Positions 1 to 8,539 are shown, counted from the first letter of the stretch. The stretch: DNA of 8,663 nt from Gemmatimonadaceae bacterium (GCA_025936015.1 JAICUE010000089.1:1-8663), one strand, 5' to 3'. The notes: generated by a model not told the origin, from the sequence alone. A program made the numbers and translations.

Positions 1-303
1 GCCGCCAAGCGAGAAGCGCTGCTGCAGCTCGCGCAGCTGCTCGACATGCTGTGCGAACTTCGCCTCGTCGATCGACGAGCCGCGAAGCTCATCGCGCTCC
101 GCGCGCGCGAACAGCGTGACGTGGCCGCGCGCGACCTGCTTCCGCAGCGCCTCTCGCACATCGGCCTCCCAGCGCGCGAACGCGCCCGGACGCTTGATCG
201 TCGGATTGAAAAAGCGATGGTTCACGGAGCGCAGCTCGACGGTCACCCGCGAGCTCCCGACACGCCCTTCGGCGGCCCCGAAACCGGTCATGCTCCGTAT
301 CAT
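1..303 (-). CDS. yicC: YicC family protein, N-terminal part (cut by window edge)
   Basis: The minus strand encodes 101 codons from an ATG at 303 to the window edge with no stop. The protein opens with MIRSMTGFG, followed by a VELRSVNHRFF stretch at about residues 22-32 and a basic helix at about 46-60 leading into GHVTLFARAER. This is the signature N-terminal domain of the YicC family. Family knowledge: YicC proteins are about 290 residues long, and E. coli YicC has been described as an endoribonuclease involved in small-RNA decay. The C-terminal catalytic part is outside the window. I chose the start at 303 over the in-frame ATG at 291 because the family normally begins MIRSMTGFG. Neither ATG has a well-spaced Shine-Dalgarno; a GGAG lies only 1 base before the second ATG. 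A sigma-70-like promoter sits directly upstream at 316-344. Family assignment is secure, function in this organism is not. Confidence 0.9.
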   Translation of the reverse strand, partial: MIRSMTGFGAAEGRVGSSRVTVELRSVNHRFFNPTIKRPGAFARWEADVREALRKQVARGHVTLFARAERDELRGSSIDEAKFAQHVEQLRELQQRFSLGG

Positions 304-315
304 CGGCAATCAGTC

Positions 316-344
316 AAGTTACGAAGCGACAACGACATTGTCAA
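316..344 (-). promoter_or_regulatory. sigma-70-type promoter for yicC
   Basis: On the minus strand, TTGACA (339-344) is followed after exactly 17 bases by TAACTT (316-321). The -35 is a full consensus match and the -10 is a reasonable match, which stands out in GC-rich DNA. It lies in the 50-base gap between the upstream receptor stop and the yicC ATG. Transcription would start about 5-8 bases downstream of the -10, near 307-310. That leaves only a few bases of leader before the ATG at 303. This is a pattern match only. Confidence 0.55.
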
Positions 345-353
345 TTTGAGCGA

Positions 354-2366
354 TCAATTGTAGAACTCCCAACGAACGCCGTAGAAGTTCGTCGAGCGCC
401 GGGACTGCAGGTAGCCCGGGATGACGCCGTACTGATTGTTGATGATGTTCCGCAGCTGCCAGCTGATGTACGCGCTGCGGATCTGGAACTCGATCAGCGT
501 CGAAAGGAGTTGAACCCCGCGGACGGTCGACGTTGCCGCCGCATCCGGCGCGGGAAATGTCGCCGCCGAACGGGACTCGTAGATCGCTGTCCCATTGAAG
601 CCGAAGCGCCCGTCGGGGAACCGTTTCAGCCAGTGCGTCCGGAAGTAGAGCTCCGCGTGCGACTCGAGCTGGGGGCGGAAGAGATCCGGTGAGTTCCAGC
701 GCGTGGCCGTCGCGTCGAGACCGACGTCGCGGTACAGCTTCCCCCTGACGCTGGCGAAGACACCGCGAGCATCTCCGACTGCGATCCGGCTGGCCGGACG
801 ATTCGGGGAGCCGGGCGCATAGTCGCTGTAGTACACGAGCGGCACGTCGACGAGCGTCGAATCGCGAAGCAGGACGCCGCCGGCGAGCCAAGCCGAGCGA
901 TAATGGACGCCCGCTTCGGCGCGAATGGCGTTGCCCGGCGGAGTCCCGTCGTTCGCGCCTTGCTGACGCTCGGCAACCGCAGTCAGCGAGACGAATGGGA
1001 AAGGGAGCGCCGTGATTCCCGCCTCGAGCGTGTTGCTGTGGTTGAACCCATCCCGTTCCGCGCGCGCTGAGACCGCGCCGAACCGCGTATCCCAGGAAGC
1101 GCGAGCGGATGGCGACGTCACCGTCAGGCCGTCGAACACTCGCAGACGCGCGGTCGCGCTGATGCGCGCTCCCCACCGCGTCAGCCCTCCCGCAAAGACG
1201 TACTGCGCGCGCGAAGGCTGCGTGTCGGCGAGGGTGCCGTATCCGCGAACGCTGTCGCTCTTCGTCACCGGCGGCGGAAGGCGAGCCCCGCTCTGACCGG
1301 TCGCTTCACGAAAGGCGGACGTTGCCGCGATCGCCTGCAGCCACGGCCCGCTCTCCGGATCGCCATACGCGCCGCGCACGTACGCGTCGGTGCGGGTAGA
1401 TCGGAGCGCTGGAATCGAATCCGCGATCGCGGTGCCGAGGATCGTCTCGGCGTTTCCACCCTTCGTCGAGTATGCGACCTCAGTGTTTCGCGTGCGCCCG
1501 TCGCGGACGATGAACGCGTCGGCACTCCACGGTCCGCGTGCCCACCCGGTGCGCAGCATCAATGCGAGGGAGCGGCCGCCGGCGTTGGCCCCGGCCAACC
1601 CCGTTGTCGGATCCGAGGTCGCGTACTGCTGCAATCCCGCCTGCAGCACTTCGCCGTGTGCATAACGCTTCCCGTAGAAGCCGCGGTAGAGATTCGTACC
1701 GAGGTCGCCCGTGCTGACGTCGACGCGCGTGTTGGCGATGGTGCGGTCGTAGCGGAGGCTCCGCAGGTGCACGCGCAACTCCCGGGCGCCGCGTTCGACC
1801 CGCACTTCCTCGAGCGTCCAGAGCGGAATCGTCGCGAGGTCGAGCACGTTGCCGTTGCGCGGGTCGAGCGCATCCAGCTCGACGCCGTCGAGAAAGACGC
1901 GAATCGCACCTGGATCGCCGAGGAAGGAGACCGTGGCCGGCGAGTGGAACCAGCTCGGGCGAAACTGGATCGCGCCGGGGACACGCTCGAGGAGATCGGC
2001 GAGGGTGATCGCGCCACTGGCGAACATCTCGTCGCGGTTCCACTGCCACCCTGTCCCCGTCTCGGGGAGCATCGGCGCCTCGGCACGCGCAGTCGGCGCG
2101 CGCAGCGTGTCGGCCTTGACCGAATCAGCGTGCACGGAGTCGCGACGCTGCCTCACCGTCGCCGTGTCGAGCACCGCCTGAGAATCGACGGGAAGCGGGA
2201 TCGGCGCCTCGATCACCACCGGCTGCTTCACCGGCTGTTGTACCGGCGCCTTCGGCTTGGCGGTGTCGGCTGGTGTCCCTTGCGCCGCACTCACGACTGG
2301 AAAAACGGCCCCGGCGATGATGCCGAGGCCGGCGCACGTACGGAGAATTCGTGCGGCCAGCGTCAG
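354..2366 (-). CDS. TonB-dependent receptor-like outer-membrane protein with CTG start
   Basis: The predicted protein has 670 residues. Residues 1-28 form a signal peptide: Arg at 6 and 9, then a hydrophobic core rich in A, G, I and V, with probable cleavage after VSAA. Residues 29-100 are a Pro/Lys/Asp-Ser-rich linker. Residues about 105-215 resemble a receptor plug domain: LADLLERVPGA, then a FLDGVELD turn, then LEEVRVERG. The remainder reads as amphipathic beta-strands and ends in FYGVRWEFYN, an aromatic beta-signal-like terminus. The plug is divergent and I see no clear TonB box, so it may be a lineage-specific receptor or a plug-containing porin; the substrate is unknown. Start choice: the frame has no ATG, GTG or TTG between the pepA stop and the signal peptide. 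The CTG at 2366-2364 overlaps the pepA TGA and has GGAGG 5 bases upstream. A second CTG at 2360 is an alternative. It looks translationally coupled to pepA. Confidence 0.8.
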   Translation of the reverse strand: MTLAARILRTCAGLGIIAGAVFPVVSAAQGTPADTAKPKAPVQQPVKQPVVIEAPIPLPVDSQAVLDTATVRQRRDSVHADSVKADTLRAPTARAEAPMLPETGTGWQWNRDEMFASGAITLADLLERVPGAIQFRPSWFHSPATVSFLGDPGAIRVFLDGVELDALDPRNGNVLDLATIPLWTLEEVRVERGARELRVHLRSLRYDRTIANTRVDVSTGDLGTNLYRGFYGKRYAHGEVLQAGLQQYATSDPTTGLAGANAGGRSLALMLRTGWARGPWSADAFIVRDGRTRNTEVAYSTKGGNAETILGTAIADSIPALRSTRTDAYVRGAYGDPESGPWLQAIAATSAFREATGQSGARLPPPVTKSDSVRGYGTLADTQPSRAQYVFAGGLTRWGARISATARLRVFDGLTVTSPSARASWDTRFGAVSARAERDGFNHSNTLEAGITALPFPFVSLTAVAERQQGANDGTPPGNAIRAEAGVHYRSAWLAGGVLLRDSTLVDVPLVYYSDYAPGSPNRPASRIAVGDARGVFASVRGKLYRDVGLDATATRWNSPDLFRPQLESHAELYFRTHWLKRFPDGRFGFNGTAIYESRSAATFPAPDAAATSTVRGVQLLSTLIEFQIRSAYISWQLRNIINNQYGVIPGYLQSRRSTNFYGVRWEFYN

Positions 2367-3841
2367 CCGGCCCTCCCGCGTACGAACTCGAGAAACGTCC
2401 CGACTGGAATGCCGGTGGGTCCCTTCGGCAGGACAACGAGGTCGGTCTCCGAATACGCGGTGCCGGCGATGTCGAGGTGGACCCATGGATAGTCGCCGAT
2501 GAACTCGCGGAGGAACATCGCCGCGGTGATCGATCCCGCCGGGCGCCCGCCCGAGTTCTTGACGTCGGCGACGTCGGACTTGATGAGGTCGCGGAAATCG
2601 TCCCAGAGCGGGAGCGGCCAACCCGGTTCGCCCGCCTTGCGGCCGGCGCTCAGCACTTCGTCGACGAGCTCCTCATCCGCGCCGAACACGCCGGTAGCCG
2701 TGTGGCCTAACGCGATGACGCAGGCGCCGGTGAGCGTCGCGGCATCGATGACAGCGGCCGGCTTGTAGCGCGACGCGTAGGCCAGCACGTCGGCCAGGAC
2801 GAGGCGGCCCTCGGCGTCGGTGTTGATGATCTCGATGAACTTTCCGTTCATCGCCTGGACGACGTCACCCGGCTTGACCGCGGTCCCGCTCGGCATGTTG
2901 GTGGTCGCGCCAACGAGGCCGACGACGTTCACCGGCAGCTTCATCCCGCCGATCGCCTCGAGCGCGCCGAGCACTCCGGCGGCGCCGCACATGTCGAACT
3001 TCATCCACTCCATCCCCTGCGCCGGCTTGATCGAGATGCCGCCGCTGTCGAAGCAGAGGCCCTTCCCGACCAGCACGACGGGCGCCTGGCCCTCCTTCCC
3101 CCCGCGGTACTCGACCGCGATGAGCTTCGGCTCCTGCGGCGTGCCCTGCGCGACGCAGAGGAAGGAGCCCATCTTCTCGCGCTCCATCTCGGCGCGTCCG
3201 AGCGCGGTGACCTTCATGCCATGCCGCGCGCCGATCTCGCGCGCCGTCTCGGCGAGGTAGTCCGGCGTGCACAGATTGCCGGGCATCATCCCGAGCCGCT
3301 TGGCGAGCGCGTAGCCGCTGGCGACGGCGCGGCCGCTGCGCAGGCCGCGTTCCCCAGCCTTCTCGTCGCTGACGAGGATGACCGCCTCGCCTAACGCTGG
3401 CCGCCGTTCCTCTTCCGGTGGCGCGCTCTTCGTCTCGGCGAACTCCCAGCTGCCGGCCGAGAGCCCGGCCATCACGACTTCCACGCCGCGCTCATCGATG
3501 TTGGCCGAATACCACGCCAGCGACGGCGCGCCGAGCTTGCGGGCGAGCCGACCGCCTAACGTTGCGGCGCGTCGGAGCGCGGCGTGACGATCGGTGTCTC
3601 GTCCGAGGCCGATGAGCAGCACCCGCTGGGGACCGCGTCCGCCGCCGGCGAGGTGGAGCGACTCGTCGCGCGCGCCGCGGAAATCGCGGCGCGACAGCGT
3701 CCGTCCAAGCGCGCCGCCAAGGGCGGCGTCGAGCGCGGTGAGGTCGGCGCCGACGGTTGCGTCGGGCGGGAGCGCGACGATGAGCAGCGGAGTCTCGACC
3801 GCACCGGCGTCGGCGCGGCGAACAGAAAGGGTGAGTGGCAT
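2363..3841 (-). CDS. pepA: leucyl aminopeptidase, M17 family (PepA)
   Basis: This 492-residue cytosolic metallo-aminopeptidase removes N-terminal residues, classically leucine, from peptides using two metal ions. Residues 1-160 are the variable N-terminal alpha/beta domain; the catalytic domain follows. All active-site residues are present at a constant offset of -10 from E. coli PepA: metal ligands K260, D265, D283, D342 and E344, and catalytic K272 and R346. The family signature NTDAEGRLVLAD is at 340-351, and the C-terminus (ETDLVVLPKGPTGIPVGTF) is typical. The ATG at 3841-3839 gives a normal family length. The longer open frame upstream is the icd gene read out of frame. The gene starts 29 bases after the icd stop, so the two are probably co-transcribed. 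There is no visible Shine-Dalgarno. Three of its leucines (95, 150, 378) use the rare TTA codon, all within CGTTAGGC. Some PepA proteins also bind DNA as hexamers; nothing here shows that. Confidence 0.96.
   Translation of the reverse strand: MPLTLSVRRADAGAVETPLLIVALPPDATVGADLTALDAALGGALGRTLSRRDFRGARDESLHLAGGGRGPQRVLLIGLGRDTDRHAALRRAATLGGRLARKLGAPSLAWYSANIDERGVEVVMAGLSAGSWEFAETKSAPPEEERRPALGEAVILVSDEKAGERGLRSGRAVASGYALAKRLGMMPGNLCTPDYLAETAREIGARHGMKVTALGRAEMEREKMGSFLCVAQGTPQEPKLIAVEYRGGKEGQAPVVLVGKGLCFDSGGISIKPAQGMEWMKFDMCGAAGVLGALEAIGGMKLPVNVVGLVGATTNMPSGTAVKPGDVVQAMNGKFIEIINTDAEGRLVLADVLAYASRYKPAAVIDAATLTGACVIALGHTATGVFGADEELVDEVLSAGRKAGEPGWPLPLWDDFRDLIKSDVADVKNSGGRPAGSITAAMFLREFIGDYPWVHLDIAGTAYSETDLVVLPKGPTGIPVGTFLEFVRGRAG
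2371..2377 (-). promoter_or_regulatory. Shine-Dalgarno that sets the CTG start of the 670-residue receptor
   Basis: The minus strand reads GGGAGGG inside the last codons of pepA. The GGAGG core (2372-2376) is 5 bases from the CTG at 2366-2364 and 11 bases from the next in-frame CTG at 2360. This is the strongest ribosome-binding site near any gene start in the window. It supports initiation at the overlapping CTG rather than at a start hundreds of bases upstream inside pepA. Confidence 0.6.
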
Positions 3842-3870
3842 CGGCGGGGCTGGCGTGAGTGCGGCGCGCG

Positions 3871-5103
<1,233 letters not shown>

Positions 5104-5225
5104 GAGAGGTGATGGTGGGAAGTGCACGGCTGGCCTCGACGAAGGCCGCGTGCGCGGCCGGAGCAATCGAGGTGTGGGGCGGAAAGCTATTTACGCCGCA
5201 GGGGAGCGGCAAGCGATTGGCCGCG

Positions 5226-5255
5226 GCGCTCGGCGGGATATTTCACGCCGAGCGC
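5226..5255. repeat. perfect 10-bp inverted repeat between the 262-residue gene and icd
   Basis: Arms GCGCTCGGCG (5226-5235) and CGCCGAGCGC (5246-5255) are exact reverse complements, separated by a 10-base AT-containing loop (5236-5245). The element lies 37 bases past the stop of the 262-residue gene and 122 bases before the icd start. No T-run follows in either direction, so it is not a classical intrinsic terminator. It could be a U-less terminator, an mRNA 3' stabiliser or an operator. The rest of the 188-base spacer holds a weaker 6-bp hairpin at 5144-5159 and a possible -10 (TAAATA, minus strand, 5188-5193) without a convincing -35. Confidence 0.5.
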
Positions 5256-5291
5256 GCTGCCGAGCCGCTTCTTCCCGAGGGGCGGCGGCGC

Positions 5292-6080
5292 TCAGCGCGC
5301 GCCGCCGCGCTCCATCCAGCGCTCGGTGGCGTCGAGGACGGCAAGCGCGGCTGCCGTCTCGATTCCATCGCGCACTTCACAGCTTCCGGAGAGCACGGTG
5401 GTCTCGCGGCCACTCCGGCCGCTCACGACGACGAACGCGAATTCGCGATCAGCCGCGGCGACGACCACGCATGACTCGAAGGCGAGCGTTACGCCCTCGC
5501 TGAGCAGCGGGGCCAACGCACGAACAGCGGCGGTGGCCGCCAGCTCACCGCGGGCGCGCGCGGTCTCGACGCCTGACGCTTCGCCGGTGTGCGTCTCGCC
5601 GCCAGTCCGCAACGTGACCGTGCATGCGAGCCCCGCGCTGCGCGAGCGGCGCACCTCGACGTCCTCGAAATAGATTCCGCGCCCGGGTGTCGGCGCGGGT
5701 AGAGCGGCCGGGGCGGGCGCGGGAGCCGGGGCGACGTCCTTCGCCGGCGCTTCCGTGCGCGCGGCGGCGCCAGCGACGCGTGCAGTCGCACTCTGCGCGA
5801 CCGAGATCGCGCGGTGATCGAGGCGAATTCCGTAGCGTGCGAGCAGCGCGCTCTCGACGTTGCGCACGATCTGCTTCGGGCCGAGGTCCGTCGTCGCGAG
5901 AACGTGAACGTCGCGGACGGTGCCGTCGGGATCGCGGAGGACACGCGCAGAGGCGATCGCCGGCAGCGTGCGCAGCAGCGCCTCTGCCTCTTCGATCGAC
6001 CAGCTGGGTGCCGAGAGTTTTTCCAGGTTGTCCGTCGGAGCGGCGGGCGCTGTGCGCGCGGGGGTTGCCGGCGCCGTCAC
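5292..6080 (-). CDS. uncharacterised 262-residue protein with N-terminal alpha/beta domain and tandem C-terminal repeat
   Basis: I do not recognise this protein with confidence. It has no signal peptide and no membrane segment, so it is probably cytosolic. Residues 1-27 are Ala/Pro-rich. Residues 28-97 form a compact alpha/beta domain that ends in the most ordered-looking stretch (PKQIVRNVESALLARYGIRL, then DHRAISVAQ). Residues 98-134 are an Ala/Pro linker. Residues 136-193 and 199-256 are two equal-length units of three or four beta-strands followed by one helix; an ungapped hand alignment gives 12 identities in 58. The start is GTG at 6080: an in-frame TGA lies ten codons upstream with no other start between. 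This GTG overlaps the stop of the small ORF at 6077-6217 (GTGA) and has no good Shine-Dalgarno, so translational coupling is likely. The fold might be of the ferredoxin or double-stranded-RNA-binding type, but that is a guess. Confidence 0.8.
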   Translation of the reverse strand: MTAPATPARTAPAAPTDNLEKLSAPSWSIEEAEALLRTLPAIASARVLRDPDGTVRDVHVLATTDLGPKQIVRNVESALLARYGIRLDHRAISVAQSATARVAGAAARTEAPAKDVAPAPAPAPAALPAPTPGRGIYFEDVEVRRSRSAGLACTVTLRTGGETHTGEASGVETARARGELAATAAVRALAPLLSEGVTLAFESCVVVAAADREFAFVVVSGRSGRETTVLSGSCEVRDGIETAAALAVLDATERWMERGGAR

Positions 6081-6217
6081 TCGCGCGGTGCGCCCACCAG
6101 GACGCCCTCAGCCGCGGCCGCACGACGAGCTGGCCGCCGAGGCGTCTTCGCCTCGCGCACCGTGCGCGCCGTGGTGAGACTCCGGCTCATGCCGGCGTCG
6201 ATGCGTCTGACGATCAT
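6077..6217 (-). CDS. small basic protein, 46 residues, coupled to the 262-residue gene
   Basis: The ATG at 6217-6215 is preceded by GGGAG (6226-6230) with an 8-base spacer, the best ribosome-binding site in this region. The frame runs 46 codons to a TGA (6079-6077) that overlaps the GTG start of the next gene by three bases. Roughly four fifths of codons end in G or C, as expected for coding DNA here, though random DNA of this composition would score nearly as high. The peptide starts MIVRRIDAGM, is rich in Arg and Ala, and has a strongly basic middle (KTPRRPARRAAAA, residues 24-36). It shows no signal peptide or membrane segment. I recognise no family. It may be a real small protein, perhaps nucleic-acid binding given its charge, or a leader cistron whose translation feeds ribosomes to the downstream gene. 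Confidence 0.5.
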   Translation of the reverse strand: MIVRRIDAGMSRSLTTARTVREAKTPRRPARRAAAAEGVLVGAPRE

Positions 6218-6225
6218 CCGTGAAT

Positions 6226-6230
6226 CTCCC
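6226..6230 (-). promoter_or_regulatory. Shine-Dalgarno of the 46-codon small ORF
   Basis: GGGAG on the minus strand, 8 bases before the ATG at 6217. It is the main reason for treating the small ORF as translated, because neighbouring genes (icd, pepA, the 262-residue gene) lack a comparable site. Confidence 0.45.
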
Positions 6231-6283
6231 GGGGGGAACTACCGCGCGATCGACCGCCGGCCTCGGCGCCAACCGTCGCGCTC

Positions 6284-6312
6284 ATATTACGACTTATATG
6301 TGATTCGCGAAA
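6284..6312 (-). promoter_or_regulatory. possible promoter for the small ORF / 262-residue gene pair
   Basis: An AT-rich patch in otherwise GC-rich DNA lies between the receptor stop (6361) and the small ORF. On the minus strand, TTTCGC (6307-6312) and TAATAT (6284-6289) are 17 bases apart. An alternative pair is TTGGCG (6319-6324) with CATATA (6295-6300), 18 bases apart. Either would give a leader of roughly 60-75 bases. The -35 elements are weak, so this is tentative. No terminator with a T-run is visible after the receptor gene in 6218-6360. Confidence 0.3.
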
Positions 6313-6360
6313 GAGTGTCGCCAACTTCATGACTGACGGTCGCTCATGCAGCGCAGCGCT

Positions 6361-8511
6361 TCACCGGCGTGCGCGCGGTCGTGACAGCTCGAATGTGACA
6401 GTCAACGTGCGACCCGGGCCCGGTTCGAAGAAGCGCGCGCGCGCGGCATTCGGCACGACCGACGTATCGTAGCGGCGATCGAAGATGTTCGACAGCGCGA
6501 CTGACGCCGAGACCGCTACGGCGCCGACCGTCCGGGGTGCAACGCCGGCGTCGAGATCGAGGACCGTGAACGCTGGCGCCCACGCGCTGTTCGCATCATC
6601 CGCGGGAGTTCGCGACTGGGTCGTCGCGAGCAGCTCGGCGCGGATCGGGCCTCCAGCGCCGGCGGTCACCGACAGGTCCGCGCGGAATGGCGAGACTCCA
6701 GGGATTCTCCGGCCGGCGACGAGGCCGGCCGCCGTGTCGGTTGCGGCGAATCTCGCATCGACGACGGTTGCGGCGACGCGGGCCAGCGCCCACGGGCGGA
6801 GCAGCGCGGAAGCACTCCCCTCGATCCCCCGCTGCCGCGCGCGCGACGCGTTGCGATAGAACTGGCGCCCTGGTGCAGATGCGACCTCGAAGGGAACGAG
6901 GGCGTCGCGGATGTGGGCATCGAAGAGGGCGATGGTCGCCGCGCCGAGCGTGCCTAACGGCGCACGGGCGCCGATTTCCGTGGCCACGACACGCTGCGGC
7001 GAGAGATCAGGGTTCATCCCGCCGGCCCCGTTCGGACGATTCGCCAACTCGGTCGTCGTCGGCGTCTCGAACGCAGTCGCGATGTTCGCGTAAGTCGAGA
7101 CTCGCGGCGTCAGCATCCACGAGACGCCGAGCGATGGGCTCACCGCGCTCATGGTGCGCGAGCCGCCGTCATCGGGGTCGGTCGCAGTCACGAGATGGTC
7201 GGCGACGCGGAAGCCGACGCGATCCCCCCGAACGGAGCCGAGCACGCTCACGGATTGCGTGAGACTGAGCGCCGCGCGGGCGAACGCGCCGTCGGACATC
7301 ACCCGCTCATTCTGATCGAGTGCCAGCGCCGCGGGGACGCCAGCCTGGCTGTCGAAGGACTTGCGATCGTCCCACTGTGAGCCGTGCTCGATCCCGCCGC
7401 CGAAGGATAGTCGCGCGTCTGCCGCGCCGTGCTCGATGGCGACCCGCGCGCCTGCCGCGCTCCGCTTCAGGTCGATGACGCGCTGCGGGATTGGGTTGAC
7501 GAGGTGACGGCCAAGCCCCCACGCGCTCGCGTCGAGCGTCCACGCGTCGCCTGCTCGTCGCCAGGCAATGCCGGCCTGACGGTGGCTGCCCTTCTCCCCC
7601 GTCCGGTAGAGGAGATTCGTGGCCGACGCGCTGCGCGGCGCCGCGACGCTCGCCGAATCGGTGAGGCCGCCGGGATTGTCAGCGTCGTAGTCCACGGTGG
7701 CAAGCGTAAGGCGAAGCGTGTCGCGCGCGCCGGAATGAACGAGCTGCCCGCCGCCGCGAAGGTCGCGAGCGTTCGAGTGCTCGCGAAAGCCTCGGTAATC
7801 AAGCGAGCTCACGCGAGCTTCTGCTCCCCATCCCGCGCGCACGCCACTCACGCTTGCCCGAGTCGTCACCGTCCCGCGCTCAGCGACGCTGCTCGAGAGG
7901 CGGATGTCGTCGCCGAGCTGCAATGGGGAGAGCGTCGTCAGGCGGACCACACCGCCCGCTGCGTTGCCATACAGCGATGACGCCGGACCGCGGAGCACCT
8001 CCGTGCTCGAGACGGTGCCCGGATCGACATGGCTCAGCGTCGTCTGACCGTCAGGCATCGTTGCCGGCACGCCATCCACGTCGACGTGAACGCCGCGGAC
8101 ACCGAACTGCGTGCGCGCGCCGAAGCCGCGAATCGTGATGCGCTCGCCAAGGGCGATGTTGTAGCGGTTGTCGACGGCAAGGCCGGGAATCCCGCGCAGC
8201 GCGTCGTCGAGGGCGAGCGGCGCACGGAGCCGGGCGACGTCGGACGGCACGGACAGCGAGACCGCGTACGGGACCCGGCCCGGCGCGAGCGACCCGCCTA
8301 ACGCGGTCACCCGGACGGGAGCGAGGGTAGCGGGAGCGCGACGTGCGCTGTCGGCGCGGGTACTGTCACGGCGAACGCTGTCGGCGGGAGCTTGCGCGCC
8401 GGCAGCGGCTGGGAGCGCGGCGGAGAAAAACAGGGCGGCGCCTAACGCGCACGCGAACGCTGACCGGACTGACAGAGCGGAAACCCCGCGCCCGGCGGGA
8501 GCGCCGGTCAT
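6361..8511 (-). CDS. TonB-dependent outer-membrane receptor
   Basis: This 716-residue protein is predicted to import a large nutrient, possibly a ferric siderophore or similar chelate, across the outer membrane using TonB energy. Residues 1-39 form a signal peptide with probable cleavage at AGA/QA. Residues 40-62 are an Asp-Ser-Arg linker (ADSVRRDS, TRADSARR). A likely TonB box is APVRVTA at 64-70. The plug domain spans about 75-196 with hallmark segments TIRGFGARTQFGVRG, VDVDGVPATMPDGQ and STEVLRGPASSLYGNAAGGVV. The barrel follows, including ATAFETPTTTELANRP and NPDLSPQRV. The final strand (TLTVTFEL) is followed by a short basic tail, SRPRARR. The ATG at 8511 was chosen because the open frame upstream runs straight through the tRNA-Leu gene. 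A TTG two codons earlier is an alternative, and no clear Shine-Dalgarno is seen. Three leucines use TTA within CGTTAGGC. The plug resembles FecA-like receptors, but the substrate cannot be read from sequence. Confidence 0.93.
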   Translation of the reverse strand: MTGAPAGRGVSALSVRSAFACALGAALFFSAALPAAAGAQAPADSVRRDSTRADSARRAPATLAPVRVTALGGSLAPGRVPYAVSLSVPSDVARLRAPLALDDALRGIPGLAVDNRYNIALGERITIRGFGARTQFGVRGVHVDVDGVPATMPDGQTTLSHVDPGTVSSTEVLRGPASSLYGNAAGGVVRLTTLSPLQLGDDIRLSSSVAERGTVTTRASVSGVRAGWGAEARVSSLDYRGFREHSNARDLRGGGQLVHSGARDTLRLTLATVDYDADNPGGLTDSASVAAPRSASATNLLYRTGEKGSHRQAGIAWRRAGDAWTLDASAWGLGRHLVNPIPQRVIDLKRSAAGARVAIEHGAADARLSFGGGIEHGSQWDDRKSFDSQAGVPAALALDQNERVMSDGAFARAALSLTQSVSVLGSVRGDRVGFRVADHLVTATDPDDGGSRTMSAVSPSLGVSWMLTPRVSTYANIATAFETPTTTELANRPNGAGGMNPDLSPQRVVATEIGARAPLGTLGAATIALFDAHIRDALVPFEVASAPGRQFYRNASRARQRGIEGSASALLRPWALARVAATVVDARFAATDTAAGLVAGRRIPGVSPFRADLSVTAGAGGPIRAELLATTQSRTPADDANSAWAPAFTVLDLDAGVAPRTVGAVAVSASVALSNIFDRRYDTSVVPNAARARFFEPGPGRTLTVTFELSRPRARR

Positions 8512-8539
8512 CGCCAAAGGTGGGCCTGCATCGATTGAA

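Noticed and set aside
342..360. CAATT/AATTG inverted repeat at the end of the 670-residue gene as a terminator
   Set aside because: The arms are short and AT-rich with no T-run, and the element overlaps the yicC -35 box.
46..363. Plus-strand 105-codon frame at the left edge
   Set aside because: It lies antisense to yicC, which has a clear family signature; the plus frame has no recognisable features.
2367..2621. Extension of the 670-residue receptor upstream to an ATG at 2621
   Set aside because: This segment is pepA read in another frame: Arg/Pro/His-rich, without homology, and it would bury the signal peptide.
5104..5166. icd start at TTG 5166
   Set aside because: It adds 21 Arg/Pro-rich residues not seen in the family; the ATG at 5103 aligns with the known N-terminus.
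6214..6330. A 38-codon minus-strand frame beginning MKLATLFRESHI whose TGA overlaps the ATG of the 46-codon small ORF
   Set aside because: It has no ribosome-binding site, its first half uses AT-ending codons unlike the neighbours, and it would cover the candidate promoter. The overlap is probably chance.
8508..8531. A seven-residue frame (MQAHLWR) ending in ATGA at the receptor start, as a possible leader peptide
   Set aside because: It is too short to judge, has no ribosome-binding site, and an ATGA overlap of this size arises easily by chance.
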